Of a DNA stretch of 64,000 nt, positions 1 to 8,449 are shown in pieces. The translations under genes were made by a program, and so were the position numbers. Source of the stretch: Planktothrix serta PCC 8927 (GTDB lineage: Bacteria > Cyanobacteriota > Cyanobacteriia > Cyanobacteriales > Microcoleaceae). The stretch lies in contig NZ_LR734844.1 in NCBI RefSeq assembly GCF_900010725.2, forward strand, positions 62,001 to 126,000. Direction: 5' to 3'. Each line of letters starts with the position of its first letter. The stretch's first letter is position 1. The notes below the pieces were generated by a model, which ran no database searches, had not been told where the DNA came from, and saw only the letters and a program-made list of their open reading frames with translations.

Positions 1-766
1 AATCGGCTAAGGTAAAATTAGTATAACTTAGGTTGGTTTTTTCTAAGTTTATCCCTCGTAAATCAGTGTAATTAAAATCAAGATGGCTTAAATCCATGCC
101 GACAAAATCGATTAAGGGATCTAGCCCCATACTTTCGGCTTGTTGTACAATATTTCCGGGGTTATCGATTAAAAATTGACGAAATATTAGCTGATGTTGT
201 TGAGAATAGGCTTGAACTTGATCCCATTGTTCTAACTGTTCATAGATTGATTTTAAAGAGTTGAGAGCATTACCCTGACTTTGATAGTTTTGGTTAGATT
301 GGGCTAGGATTAATTGTTGTTGATAAGAGTTAGCCGCTTGTTCAAATTGTTCTTGAGCAAGGTAAATTCTTGCTAATATTGATAAGGCTTGTTCTTCGGT
401 GTGGGGATCAAGCAATTGACGAGTGAGTTCTAAGCGTTGCTGTTGATATTCTAGGGCGTGAGGATAATCTCTTAAATTATAGTAAATATTGCTGAGATTA
501 ACTAAGGCATTCAGTTCTCCTTTGGGGTCGTGAATTTCACGACTGATGGCTAAATGTTCCTGATAACAATTAATTGCTAGTTCGGGGTTTAAGAGGGCTT
601 CATGAACAACGCCTAAATTCCCCCAGGCTGAACCTTCCCGTTTACGATCTTTTAGGTTTATATAGGATTGTAGCGCGTCCTGCCAAGATTTTAACGCGGC
701 TTGATATTGCCCATTTTGATAGGATGAAATTCCCTGATTAAATAACTCGTTGGCTTGCTCTAACAT
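1..766 (-). CDS. TPR / pentapeptide-repeat protein, C-terminus cut by window edge
   Basis: Translating the minus strand from the ATG at 766 gives an open frame that runs off the left edge without a stop (255 codons visible). It starts MLEQANELFNQGISSYQNGQ and continues as tandem tetratricopeptide repeats (for example GSAWGNLGVVHEALLNPELA and ALVNLSNIYYNLRDYPHALE), about residues 1-190. It then changes to pentapeptide-type repeats of the A(D/N)LxX kind (LDFNYTDLRGINLEKTNLSY). TPRs mediate protein contacts and pentapeptide repeats form a right-handed beta-helix; the partner cannot be inferred. No signal peptide is visible. The specific function is unknown. Confidence 0.85.
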   Translation of the reverse strand, partial: MLEQANELFNQGISSYQNGQYQAALKSWQDALQSYINLKDRKREGSAWGNLGVVHEALLNPELAINCYQEHLAISREIHDPKGELNALVNLSNIYYNLRDYPHALEYQQQRLELTRQLLDPHTEEQALSILARIYLAQEQFEQAANSYQQQLILAQSNQNYQSQGNALNSLKSIYEQLEQWDQVQAYSQQHQLIFRQFLIDNPGNIVQQAESMGLDPLIDFVGMDLSHLDFNYTDLRGINLEKTNLSYTNFTLAD

Positions 767-831
767 CTGAATATTTATCTTGATCAGTTCTTTGATCCAG
801 ATTAAGCCAAATCTGTCCCCTTGAGATCAAT

Positions 832-1068
832 TGTAGGGGCGAGGTGTCCTCCATCGGTGTCAACAATCGCGCTAAAAGTAGGCTTGTTACCGAAAGTTCT
901 TTGATTTTTGTTAAGCGTCCTAGATCCCCCCTAACCCCCCTTAACAAGGGGGGAATAGGAGATCAAAGTCCCCCTTTTTAAGGGGGATTTAGGGGGATCT
1001 GATCTCGGCTGTAATCACCAGTTTTTGGCGTTAAGTTGACACGCTTTGGGTCACCTCGCCCCCTACAG
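832..1068. repeat. MITE-like element bounded by GTAGGGGCGAGGTG inverted repeats
   Basis: The gap between the TPR gene and desC holds no gene. It is bounded by TGTAGGGGCGAGGTG (832-846) and its inverted copy CACCTCGCCCCCTACAG (1052-1068). Inside is a second repeat, GATCCCCCCTAACCCCCCTT...AAGGGGG, around 921-1003, which recurs at 24471-24579. Related GTAGGGGC sequences occur near 21810, 41110 and 42540. A small non-autonomous element or nested insertions would explain this; no target-site duplication was confirmed. Confidence 0.5.
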
Positions 1069-1085
1069 TTAGGGATAATGTTAAT

Positions 1086-1934
1086 TTAGGTTTCTGTCGC
1101 CTGTTGAGTCGGTGGTAAAATCACTTTCTGAGCTAAACCTAGGGTTTTCAATACCCAAATTGACCACCAAGTCATATCAATTTCCCACCATTTCCAGCCC
1201 GCTTTGGCAACATTAGGATAGGCATGATGGTTATTATGCCAACCTTCGCCATAAGTGACAATCGCTGCCCACCAGAGGTTGCGCGAATTATCATTGGTCT
1301 CAAAGGTGCGGTATCCCCACATATGGGTCACGGAGTTAATAAACCAGGTGCTATGCCATAACAACACAGCCCGCAAAAATACCCCATAAATCACCCATGA
1401 CCAACCCCCAATGCTATAAAGTATTAGAGCAACCGGAATTTGCAGCAAAAGATGATAACGATCTAACCAACAATAAAAGGGATCTCGCGCTAAATCGGGT
1501 GCAAACCGTTTGTAATGTTCAGCATCAAAATAGGATTGACGAGGGTAGAAAATCCACATCATGTGACTCCACCAAAATCCCCGTCGTGCGGAGTAGGGAT
1601 CTTTATCTTCATCTTCGGTATAGGCATGGTGCAAACGGTGTCCGGCGACCCAAAAAATCGGCCCTCCTTGTAATGCACAAACCCCAATTAAAGTAATCAC
1701 ATATTCTAACCATTGGGGAACTTTAAAACTACGATGACTTAACAATCGATGGTAGCCTAAACAAATCCCAATACTGCCAAAAAACCAATGTAGAAATAGG
1801 GTGATTCCTACTGCTGACCAAGAAAAAAACCAAGGTGCCAATAAAGCCAGCAAATGGATAATACTAAAAAACGCAACTGTTAAACCGTTTAACTTCGGTT
1901 CATTTTCAGGTGAAGTTGCGACTTGAAAGGTCAT
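1086..1934 (-). CDS. desC: Acyl-lipid delta-9 fatty acid desaturase (DesC)
   Basis: 282-residue integral membrane di-iron desaturase that introduces the first (delta-9) double bond into stearoyl/palmitoyl groups of membrane lipids, using O2 and ferredoxin electrons. The three histidine boxes are visible: HRLLSH near residue 62, HRLHH near residue 100 and HNNHH near residue 237, separated by hydrophobic membrane segments. Length is normal for cyanobacterial DesC. The start is supported by GAGGAAATTTTC directly before the ATG. It appears monocistronic. It is an O2-dependent enzyme, in contrast to the oxygen-independent cyclase gene beside it. Confidence 0.93.
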   Translation of the reverse strand: MTFQVATSPENEPKLNGLTVAFFSIIHLLALLAPWFFSWSAVGITLFLHWFFGSIGICLGYHRLLSHRSFKVPQWLEYVITLIGVCALQGGPIFWVAGHRLHHAYTEDEDKDPYSARRGFWWSHMMWIFYPRQSYFDAEHYKRFAPDLARDPFYCWLDRYHLLLQIPVALILYSIGGWSWVIYGVFLRAVLLWHSTWFINSVTHMWGYRTFETNDNSRNLWWAAIVTYGEGWHNNHHAYPNVAKAGWKWWEIDMTWWSIWVLKTLGLAQKVILPPTQQATET

Positions 1935-2126
1935 GAAAATTTCCTCAACCTAATATAATTTTCGATCAATCGGTGCGGGTGAATCAAGGTTGATTGTGGG
2001 ATGACAAAAATTTCTGTCATCCCTCCCTCGTAAAATTGTAGATTAAAAACCCACCTATTTTCCTCTCCTCAACTGAAGAAATATAATAAACGACTCTGTT
2101 TCCTTAATTCACCTTAAAAGCAAAAT

Positions 2127-4163
2127 TTATCCTGGGGTTATTGGTGTTAAAATTAAAGGGTCTATTGCCGGATCGTGATAACTCCCTTGATTATGGATTA
2201 TTTGCACCGCATCTGCTAGTTTTTGAATCGGTGCATCTTTCAAACAAAAGCCATCGGCTCCCACTTTTAAAGCCTCTGATAATATTGATTCTTGGTCAGG
2301 GGTCACCAAAATTAAAATTTTGGATGGAATCACATAGGAATTTTGCTGAACTTTCCGCGCCATGCGAATAAACTTGACCAAATCCATATCCGGTAGAGTG
2401 CTATCAACAACCGCAACATCAACATCAATCGATTCCAGTAGCACTAAGCCTGTTTCGGCATTCGTGGCTTCGCTGGCGACTTCTATTCCGGGTTGCGATC
2501 GCAAATTTGTCCGTAGGTTTAGGCGTGTTTGTTGATCATCTTCAATCACAGCTACCTGGATTATATCATGTTTGGGATTAATTTTAGTATAACTTTCACA
2601 AGCCGATAAATCATTAGCCGCGCCACAGGCAGAAATTGTTCCTAAAAAGTCAATATCTGCCGAATTTTTCTGTTGAGATTTTGCCATCTGTTCCGGGGTC
2701 AAAATCCTAGATTCATCAAAGCCAAATTCAACCTCTGTATGGAATCCTTTTTGTTTCACCCGTTTCAAATTATAGAATCGTTTATTAAACGTTGTTTTCA
2801 CAAATGCCCAAAGACAACCGAGTAAATAACGGCGTTTAAACGGATCTTTTTCAAACCAATATTCCAGAAATTTCCAAGAATAAAACCGAGCATAATTTTG
2901 CAGCACCCCTTTAAGAACATCTTCCCGGCTCATATTATCGGGTTTAATAATCGGGGTAACAAAATTATAATGAGAATAATCGCGGATTTCTACTCGATCT
3001 TCTAAGTCTTGGAATAGTTCAGAAAACGGCCAAGGAGTGTACATATTCCAATTGGTCATATCCGCTTTCCAATCCCGCGCCATGCGATAGGATTCTAAAA
3101 TGGTTTCTGGGGTTTCATTGGGTAATCCCATAATAAACTGAACTTCTGCCAAAATTCCATTTTCGCGCAATAATTGAACCGCTTTTTTATTATCGGCAAT
3201 GGTGGTTTCTTTGCGAAATAAATTCAAGTTTAATTGAGCAGCAGCTTCCGTCCCCAAGGAAACATGAACTAATCCGGCTTGGCGATATAAGGGTAATTCT
3301 TGCTCATCTCTGAGAATATCCGTAACCCTAGTATTAATTCCCCAATGGACTCCTAAATTTCGATCTACTAATTCATGACATAAGGCGATAAATCGAGATT
3401 TATTAATCGTGGGTTCTTCATCGGCTAAAATGAAAAATCCGATTTTATGATCTTTAACTAAGGTTTCGATTTCATCAACAAAATGTTTGGGAGATCGGGA
3501 ACGATATTTGCGCCAGAATTTCCATTGAGAACAAAAGCGACAGCGAAACGGACAACCTCTGGAATAATTAGGAACCGCAACTCTGGTATTCAGAGGGGTA
3601 TAAATATAGGTATCCCAATCTAATAAACTCCAATCTGGAGTAAGAGTGTTTAAATCTTTAATCGGAGGATGGGCAGGAGTAGCAACAACTCTGCCTTCCT
3701 CTAAAAAGGCAATTCCTAAGATAGTCTGACGGTCTATTTCATCCGTACCGTTAGCGATCGCTGTTAATAAATTAACCGTTATTTCTTCCCCTTCCCCTCG
3801 AATAATATAATCCACCCAAGGGGCTTCACTTAACACTTCCCGATACATATAGGTTGGGTGAATCCCCCCCATAATTGCCTTAGCATTCGGGCAAACTTGT
3901 TTAACGATTTTGAGGGTATTTTGAGACTTATAAATCATCGGAGTAATAGCCGTTGCTAAGACCACATCCGGTTGACGATCTTGAAGAATTTGCGCTAATT
4001 CTTCATCTTCAATAAAGTTAGTCATAGCATCGATAAATTCGATGTCGGTAAACCCGGCGGTTTTTAACGCACCCCCGACATAAGGAACCCAACTAGGGGG
4101 CCAATTTCCGGCAATTTCAGCGCCCCCGGAATGATAATTGGGCTGAATCAACATGATCCGCAT
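2127..4163 (-). CDS. bchE: BchE-type anaerobic Mg-protoporphyrin IX monomethyl ester cyclase with C-terminal receiver domain
   Basis: 678-residue B12-binding radical SAM protein. The BchE/ChlE family makes the chlorophyll isocyclic ring E without O2, taking the new oxygen from water. The N-terminus (PNYHSGGAEIAGNWPP) is the family hallmark. The cobalamin-binding-like domain spans about residues 1-150, and the 4Fe-4S motif CX3CX2C is Cys204, Cys208, Cys211 in RGCPFRCRFCSQWKFW. From about residue 550 a complete CheY-like receiver is fused, with the DD pair (VIEDDQQ), phospho-acceptor Asp in VVDSTLPDM, Thr in LVTPD and Lys in GFCLKDAP. The start at 4163 is chosen over an in-frame codon 16 residues upstream because AGGAGG lies seven bases before it. 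The fusion suggests phosphorylation-controlled activity; the partner kinase is not in the window. Confidence 0.88.
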   Translation of the reverse strand: MRIMLIQPNYHSGGAEIAGNWPPSWVPYVGGALKTAGFTDIEFIDAMTNFIEDEELAQILQDRQPDVVLATAITPMIYKSQNTLKIVKQVCPNAKAIMGGIHPTYMYREVLSEAPWVDYIIRGEGEEITVNLLTAIANGTDEIDRQTILGIAFLEEGRVVATPAHPPIKDLNTLTPDWSLLDWDTYIYTPLNTRVAVPNYSRGCPFRCRFCSQWKFWRKYRSRSPKHFVDEIETLVKDHKIGFFILADEEPTINKSRFIALCHELVDRNLGVHWGINTRVTDILRDEQELPLYRQAGLVHVSLGTEAAAQLNLNLFRKETTIADNKKAVQLLRENGILAEVQFIMGLPNETPETILESYRMARDWKADMTNWNMYTPWPFSELFQDLEDRVEIRDYSHYNFVTPIIKPDNMSREDVLKGVLQNYARFYSWKFLEYWFEKDPFKRRYLLGCLWAFVKTTFNKRFYNLKRVKQKGFHTEVEFGFDESRILTPEQMAKSQQKNSADIDFLGTISACGAANDLSACESYTKINPKHDIIQVAVIEDDQQTRLNLRTNLRSQPGIEVASEATNAETGLVLLESIDVDVAVVDSTLPDMDLVKFIRMARKVQQNSYVIPSKILILVTPDQESILSEALKVGADGFCLKDAPIQKLADAVQIIHNQGSYHDPAIDPLILTPITPG

Positions 4164-4270
4164 TTGCTTTCCTCCTGAAATACTCAGTTTCTTTCCAGAC
4201 TTGCGAAGCAATTTAGATTGTATAACTATATAGTGATTGAAAAGAAAATTTAATAATAATTTAACACTTC

Positions 4271-4313
4271 GTAGTGAGTCCTTCAGGACTCAAAGCCCTA
4301 AAGGGCTTACTAC
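4271..4313. repeat. GTAGTGAGTCCTTCAGGACTC palindromic repeat, copy 1
   Basis: Two adjoining perfect palindromes (GAGTCCTTCAGGACTC and AGCCCTAAAGGGCT) flanked by GTAGT / ACTAC, able to fold as a double hairpin. It sits between the Uma2 gene and bchE. Related copies are at 8274-8409 and 9999-10024. Confidence 0.75.
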
Positions 4314-4317
4314 TAAG

Positions 4318-4932
4318 TCATGCTTTAGGTTCCGTCTCTTCAATTTCCGAAAAATCTACTTGTTCATAAAGTTCGCTTAAAGTCAATTGGAATTCAACGG
4401 AACTTAGAGAGATCACATCCTGCTCTGAGTCATATTCGGTAAATCTCCATTGTTTTTCTCCGATTTTTGAATAGTGTTCCAAATAATAAGCATTTTGGTC
4501 AATTAAAAGATATTCTTGAAATGTGGGAATAGAGCGATAAAAGCGAAATTTATCAGTTTTATCGTAACCTTCGGTTGATTTTGATAAAACCTCGACGATA
4601 ATTGTAGGGTTAGTGACAGTGGTGGTATTTTTTCCTTGGTAAATAGGCTTTCCCTGGATTACCATCACATCAGGATAAACATAGCGTCGGGTGGCGGGTA
4701 TCCAGAGGCGAACGTCCCCGATAAATAGCCGATATTTTTGTTCTTTGATGGTCAAAGGGAATTTTTTGTAAAAGTTTCCGGCAATTTGGTTATGGTTGGT
4801 GGTGCCACCCGTCATCGGTATAATTTCTCCATCGTGATATTCGTTTTTATAGTCTGCGGTTTCCTCTAGGGTGAGGTATTCTTCCGGGGTGTAAGTACGT
4901 TTTTGGGTTGTGTTAGTTTCGAGTAGTTGCAT
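4318..4932 (-). CDS. Uma2 family (DUF820) putative endonuclease
   Basis: 204-residue member of the Uma2/DUF820 family, a PD-(D/E)XK nuclease-fold family greatly expanded in cyanobacteria and of unproven biological role. Family features seen: N-terminal YTPEEYLTLEETADYKNEYH, the DVRLWIP / YVYPDVMVIQGK core with Asp, then IIVEVLSKST (the catalytic E-X-K-like strand) and YDKTDKFRFYRSIPTFQEYL. Length is typical. It stands alone, with its 3' end against the palindromic repeat at 4271-4313. A second Uma2 gene (7649-8230) lies 3 kb away. Confidence 0.85.
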   Translation of the reverse strand: MQLLETNTTQKRTYTPEEYLTLEETADYKNEYHDGEIIPMTGGTTNHNQIAGNFYKKFPLTIKEQKYRLFIGDVRLWIPATRRYVYPDVMVIQGKPIYQGKNTTTVTNPTIIVEVLSKSTEGYDKTDKFRFYRSIPTFQEYLLIDQNAYYLEHYSKIGEKQWRFTEYDSEQDVISLSSVEFQLTLSELYEQVDFSEIEETEPKA

Positions 4933-4970
4933 AATATATTCCTCTATGAGATTTCCCTTTTTTATCTTAA

Positions 4971-5131
4971 CTACCAGATAGTCTGTACATGGGGATAGCT
5001 CAAAATTTTGCTATCACAAGTTACTAAGGGAATACCGTATCGTTTAGCGATCGCTACTAAAATTCTATCGGCTGGATCTTTATGGAAAGTTTCTGGTAAA
5101 GATGTACTTGCGATCGCATGAGTAAAATCAT
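4971..5131 (-). pseudogene. VapC-type PIN toxin remnant (internal deletion and frameshift)
   Basis: The toxin start survives: ATG at 5131 overlaps the antitoxin stop in GAATGATTTTACTC, coding MILL as expected for VapC. After four codons the sequence jumps, in another frame, to the C-terminal third of a PIN domain (LPETFHKDPADRILVAIAKR, then LVTCDSKILSYPHVQTIW). About 80 residues including the first catalytic acidic residues are missing, compared with about 130 for an intact toxin. The D in KDPADR and in TCDSK are still present. An alternative 70-codon frame from 5183 would overlap the antitoxin gene and lacks the PIN N-terminus. Expected to be inactive. Confidence 0.75.
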
Positions 5132-5364
5132 TCTCCCAAAGCGTCCCAAAGTTCAGACATCGGTTCATCAAAATCGGAGGCAATTGTGATTGGCATTCCT
5201 CGCAGTGGATAATGTTTTGTAGGTACAGAATCTATCGAAAAAGGAACAATACGAGCGACGGGCAAACCATTGCGGGTAATGACTACTTCAGACTGGGTAG
5301 TGGCAATTTCATCAACAATTGCTGTTAGTTCGATATCCGTTTCCTGTAAGTTCAGATATTTCAT
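5128..5364 (-). CDS. Phd/YefM family antitoxin
   Basis: 78 residues, complete. The N-terminal Phd/YefM fold is visible: MKYLNLQETDIELTAIVDEI followed by the beta-strand TQSEVVITRNGLPVARIVPF, which dimerises and binds its own operator. The acidic C-terminus (DFDEPMSELWDALGE) is the toxin-binding tail. It normally neutralises the adjacent PIN-domain toxin, whose gene (4971-5131) overlaps its stop codon but is disrupted here. It is now an orphan antitoxin unless it acts on a toxin elsewhere. Confidence 0.85.
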   Translation of the reverse strand: MKYLNLQETDIELTAIVDEIATTQSEVVITRNGLPVARIVPFSIDSVPTKHYPLRGMPITIASDFDEPMSELWDALGE

Positions 5365-5487
5365 GCTGTCAACTTGCCATGAGCATTTTATATTTCCATT
5401 GTAGAAGCGATCGCTAAGTTTGTAGTAAAGGCTTTAGCCATCAGGTAAGGCTTCAACTGGGTCATCATAGCTTACAAGGTTTTCTGA

Positions 5488-6834
5488 TCATAAGTCTTCC
5501 TCTTCTAATGCTTTAAGAATAGCTTCACAATGTCCTATGATTTCCTGTTGACTTACAGTTATCCAATCAAGATCAGAGGGGAAAGCTTTAAGCTCAAAAA
5601 TTTTATTTTTAATGAGTAAAATCTCATTTTGAGCAAGGTTTGTTCCTCGACCAAAACCTAAGTTTGATAAGCCCCATATAGCTGCCAAGTTAGCTACTGC
5701 AATTTGTTCAATCTCTTTTGATTCAAGCTTAACTTGCACATTGTCTTCATTATCAGAAAAAACTATTGTACTACCAAGGGCAGAACCGAGCATCCCTCCT
5801 ATCTGCGCTCCGACTTGTAATCCTGCAATTACTGATACACCTCCTAGTAATGCTCCTACTCCTGCACCAATTGTTGCGCCAATTGCCGCAGCACCAGTAC
5901 CAATAACAGTTGCTACTAATGATCCTGTTCTGAACCTAGCTCCTAAATCAATTGAATCTGTCATTCTGAGTTTTATTTCATCTTTTGACTCAGTTGGAAA
6001 CTCGGCTGCTATCTTGTATAATTCAAAAACTTTTGTTAAGAAGACTAAGTTTGCATCGTACATCTTTTTAGCAATTTTTTCTCTTGCCTCTTTTTCTAAA
6101 AACTCTCCTTTCCTGACTGAAATAGCCTGTTCCTGGCATTCTCGAATACAGGTAGCTAACATAGAGCAACTTTCTTGACGGATCTCAGCTTGTCTGATTT
6201 TAAATTGATTAAGCCCCTCTATAAACAAACTTCGATATCCGTTATCTAGAATTGAACTGATAGCATGGTAGATTTCATTTACTTTTGCAGGCTTGTCCCA
6301 GAAAGCATCAAAAACAATATACTCAACATCATGCTCCTTGAACACTTTCTCCCACTGTGCTATACGTTGGGCAACTGTATCTTCATCGCTTGCAGTTAGT
6401 TGCTTTCTTGTTTGGTTTAGAACTCCTACTACTTTAGGCTGCACTCTTTTAACAACAGATAACTCTTCTTTGTAAGAGTCATCTGGTACAATACTCAGGC
6501 TTCCAACATAAAGAGCAACTTGGCTTGTTTGCAAAGACTCGATTGCACTTAGGTCAAAGCGAAGCTTTTCTCGTGTTTTTCTAGGCAATTTGTAATTGGG
6601 ATCTTCCTCTTTCTCATCAAGGTATTCTGTAAGCCTCAATCCATGCTGAAAGCCAGGGGTATCTACAAAAATTGCTTGTAAACCACTATAATCATAAGCT
6701 TGACCCTCCTGCGTAACATTTGATGAATCACGAACTTCTCCAACAACAGTTCGCATCAAAGTTCTGATTAAGGTCGTTTTTCCAGTATTGGTGTGTCCTG
6801 TTACGGCAATCCTGACCCTCTCTTTTGTATCCAT
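5488..6834 (-). CDS. Membrane-associating GTPase of the Era/TrmE-like class
   Basis: 448 residues. The G1 P-loop is GHTNTGKTT (about residues 13-21), a Thr-containing switch I follows, G3 is DTPG (about 58-61), and the G4 position reads NQTRK instead of NKxD, so base specificity is uncertain. After a helical middle region (220-290) there is a long Gly/Ala-rich hydrophobic stretch (about 305-365, GAAAIGATIGAGVGALLGG) like the glycine-zipper membrane segments of DUF3482-type GTPases. A role in membrane or stress biology is possible but unproven. It is monocistronic; a perfect 22-bp palindrome lies upstream. Confidence 0.75.
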   Translation of the reverse strand: MDTKERVRIAVTGHTNTGKTTLIRTLMRTVVGEVRDSSNVTQEGQAYDYSGLQAIFVDTPGFQHGLRLTEYLDEKEEDPNYKLPRKTREKLRFDLSAIESLQTSQVALYVGSLSIVPDDSYKEELSVVKRVQPKVVGVLNQTRKQLTASDEDTVAQRIAQWEKVFKEHDVEYIVFDAFWDKPAKVNEIYHAISSILDNGYRSLFIEGLNQFKIRQAEIRQESCSMLATCIRECQEQAISVRKGEFLEKEAREKIAKKMYDANLVFLTKVFELYKIAAEFPTESKDEIKLRMTDSIDLGARFRTGSLVATVIGTGAAAIGATIGAGVGALLGGVSVIAGLQVGAQIGGMLGSALGSTIVFSDNEDNVQVKLESKEIEQIAVANLAAIWGLSNLGFGRGTNLAQNEILLIKNKIFELKAFPSDLDWITVSQQEIIGHCEAILKALEEEDL

Positions 6835-6901
6835 ATTAAGTACCTATAAGGATTTGACCTATAATTTTGCTATTTTAAATTGAGTATAATTACACAATTT
6901 C

Positions 6902-6923
6902 TACACTAAAATATTTTAGTGTA
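6902..6923. promoter_or_regulatory. Perfect 22-bp palindrome upstream of the GTPase gene
   Basis: TACACTAAAATATTTTAGTGTA is exactly self-complementary and lies 68-89 bases upstream of the GTPase ATG. ACAATT before it and AATTGT after it extend the dyad with small offsets. The position and TACA...TGTA ends suggest an operator; there is no T-tract and no upstream gene ending on this side, so a terminator is less likely. The rest of 6835-7123 shows nothing recognisable. Confidence 0.45.
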
Positions 6924-7123
6924 ATTGTCAACAAGTGTTTATCTCTCTTTTGTCGCTCTTTAAAAGGTTTTAAAGCAGGTGTTCTGGGTATAGCGTGTAT
7001 CTTCTTTTAGGGCAGATTTTTGTGGTTCTACTCCAGTTTAACAGAAGCTTTCTAGGGTTATCTGTATCTTATATAACAAAGAACTACTATAAGAGGGTAC
7101 TTCTACTGATCATGATTTTTAGG

Positions 7124-7588
7124 TCAATCCTTCTCAGAAGGTAAAAAATCGGGATTAAGAACTTCTTCTACCGTAAAGGGAGACTCTGGGGGAAATTCAT
7201 TAATCGATAAACCTGTTTCACCTGCGGCTAATTTTCTTGCATCTTCATAAGATTCATTAAAAATCTCTTCAAAAAAGCGATATAAACTTGGACTGGTTTT
7301 GAAGGTATCTCGGAGGCGTTGACGATGTTCTATAATAGTGTACACCCAACTATTTGTTCGTTTCTGCGGCTGATATTTATACTTGAGTAAGTGCATGACA
7401 AGTATTCTCAGATTACTTTTTAAAGCATTTTTCTCACTTCTCCCCATACTTTCCAGTTCCTCTAGGATATTTTCTAAATCTATATCAGCAAAATTTCTCT
7501 CTTTTAATAAGCTTATATTGGTTTGTAGCCATTCATAAAAATCCTGTTCATAAAGGGACTTGATCGCCATTGATTGAATCGTTGTCAT
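7124..7588 (-). CDS. DUF29 family protein
   Basis: 154 residues. Matches the DUF29 pattern common in cyanobacteria: SLYEQDFYEWLQTNISLLKE, then DIDLENILEELESMGRSEKN, and the conserved HLLKYKYQP and W-x-x-T-I-x-x-x-R segments. It is all-helical and soluble with no membrane segment or signal peptide. Function is not known; these genes are often found near repeats and Uma2 genes, as here. Confidence 0.85.
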   Translation of the reverse strand: MTTIQSMAIKSLYEQDFYEWLQTNISLLKERNFADIDLENILEELESMGRSEKNALKSNLRILVMHLLKYKYQPQKRTNSWVYTIIEHRQRLRDTFKTSPSLYRFFEEIFNESYEDARKLAAGETGLSINEFPPESPFTVEEVLNPDFLPSEKD

Positions 7589-7648
7589 TGAGTTTGACTC
7601 CCTTTCTATAGCTGTACATCAGTCTAACAGATTCCATTGAGTTTAATG

Positions 7649-8230
7649 TTATTTCTCAGTATTATCTTCAAAAATGACATCTTCATATAAAGCGTCAATA
7701 GGAGTACGAAAATCAATACTGGTTAAATGAATTTCACTCCCTGGATGGTAGAATTGCAAAACCCAAAAACCCTCACTATTCCGGCGAAAACAGTCCACAC
7801 GCTGACGTTTTTGGTTAATTAAAACATACTCTTGTAACGTTTCTAATTGTTGATAGTCGGCAAACTTGTCACCTCGATCAAAGGCTTCTGTTTTTGGAGA
7901 TAAAACTTCAACAATTAAACAAGGATATTTTTTATAATTTGTTAATTCTCTATCTCTGATATCGCAAGTTACTAGAATATCAGGATAATAATAAATATTA
8001 GCTGTATCAATTTGGGCTTTCATATCGGACATATAGACACGACAACCCCGCCCTCGAACATGATTCCTTAAGGCTGAAGCTAAGTTTAAGCAAATGGTAA
8101 CATGAGCATCAGTAGCCCCTGCCATTGCATAAACTTGTCCGTCAATATATTCGTGTTTGATAGGGCTGATTTCTTCCCTTGCTAGATAATCTTCTGGATA
8201 AATATAATTTTCGTGTTGATTAGCAATCAT
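7649..8230 (-). CDS. Uma2 family (DUF820) putative endonuclease, second copy
   Basis: 193 residues. Family landmarks: YIYPEDYLAREEISPIKHEY, IDGQVYAMAGATDAH, a DMKAQID strand, YYYPDILVTCD with conserved Asp, and CLIVEVLSPKTEAFDRGDKF containing the E-X-K-like catalytic strand. It is only distantly similar to the Uma2 protein at 4318-4932, so it is not a recent local duplication. Encoded 60 bases downstream of nothing related; the DUF29 gene follows on the same strand. Confidence 0.85.
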   Translation of the reverse strand: MIANQHENYIYPEDYLAREEISPIKHEYIDGQVYAMAGATDAHVTICLNLASALRNHVRGRGCRVYMSDMKAQIDTANIYYYPDILVTCDIRDRELTNYKKYPCLIVEVLSPKTEAFDRGDKFADYQQLETLQEYVLINQKRQRVDCFRRNSEGFWVLQFYHPGSEIHLTSIDFRTPIDALYEDVIFEDNTEK

Positions 8231-8273
8231 CGTTTTGAAAATAAAGTTATTTTTAAATTAATTCTAACAGTTC

Positions 8274-8409
8274 GTAGTGAGTCCTTCAGGACTCAAAGCA
8301 GTTCGTAGTGAGTCCTTCAGGACTCAAAGCAGTTCATAGTGAGTCCTTCAGGACTCAAAGCCCTGAAGGGCTTACTACCTTGGACTCAAAGCCCTGAAGG
8401 GCTTACTAC
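8274..8409. repeat. Tandem array of the GTAGTGAGTCCTTCAGGACTC repeat
   Basis: Three tandem copies of about 30 bp (GTAGTGAGTCCTTCAGGACTCAAAGC pattern, the third with CATAGT), followed by two copies of GGACTCAAAGCCCTGAAGGGCTTACTAC. Each unit is palindromic. Same family as 4271-4313 and 9999-10024. The array lies directly upstream of the deacetylase gene and can create a spurious N-terminal extension of it. Confidence 0.85.
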
Positions 8410-8449
8410 AAATGGGGTAAAATTTGGTAGTTTCTTGCAGAAGTGGCTC

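Noticed and set aside
1397-1696. Plus-strand open frame of 99 codons inside desC
   Set aside because: Antisense to a clearly conserved desaturase; its product has no protein-like pattern.
5741-6178. Plus-strand open frame of 145 codons opposite the GTPase gene
   Set aside because: It is the complement of the Gly/Ala-rich GTPase region; repetitive Ala/Pro/Ile content follows from that.
8274-8409. Tandem repeats considered as a CRISPR array
   Set aside because: Units are adjacent palindromes without unique spacers, and no cas gene is nearby.
8339-8449. Upstream start for the deacetylase gene
   Set aside because: The extra N-terminus would be a translation of the palindromic repeat array; the signal peptide begins at 8450 or 8462.
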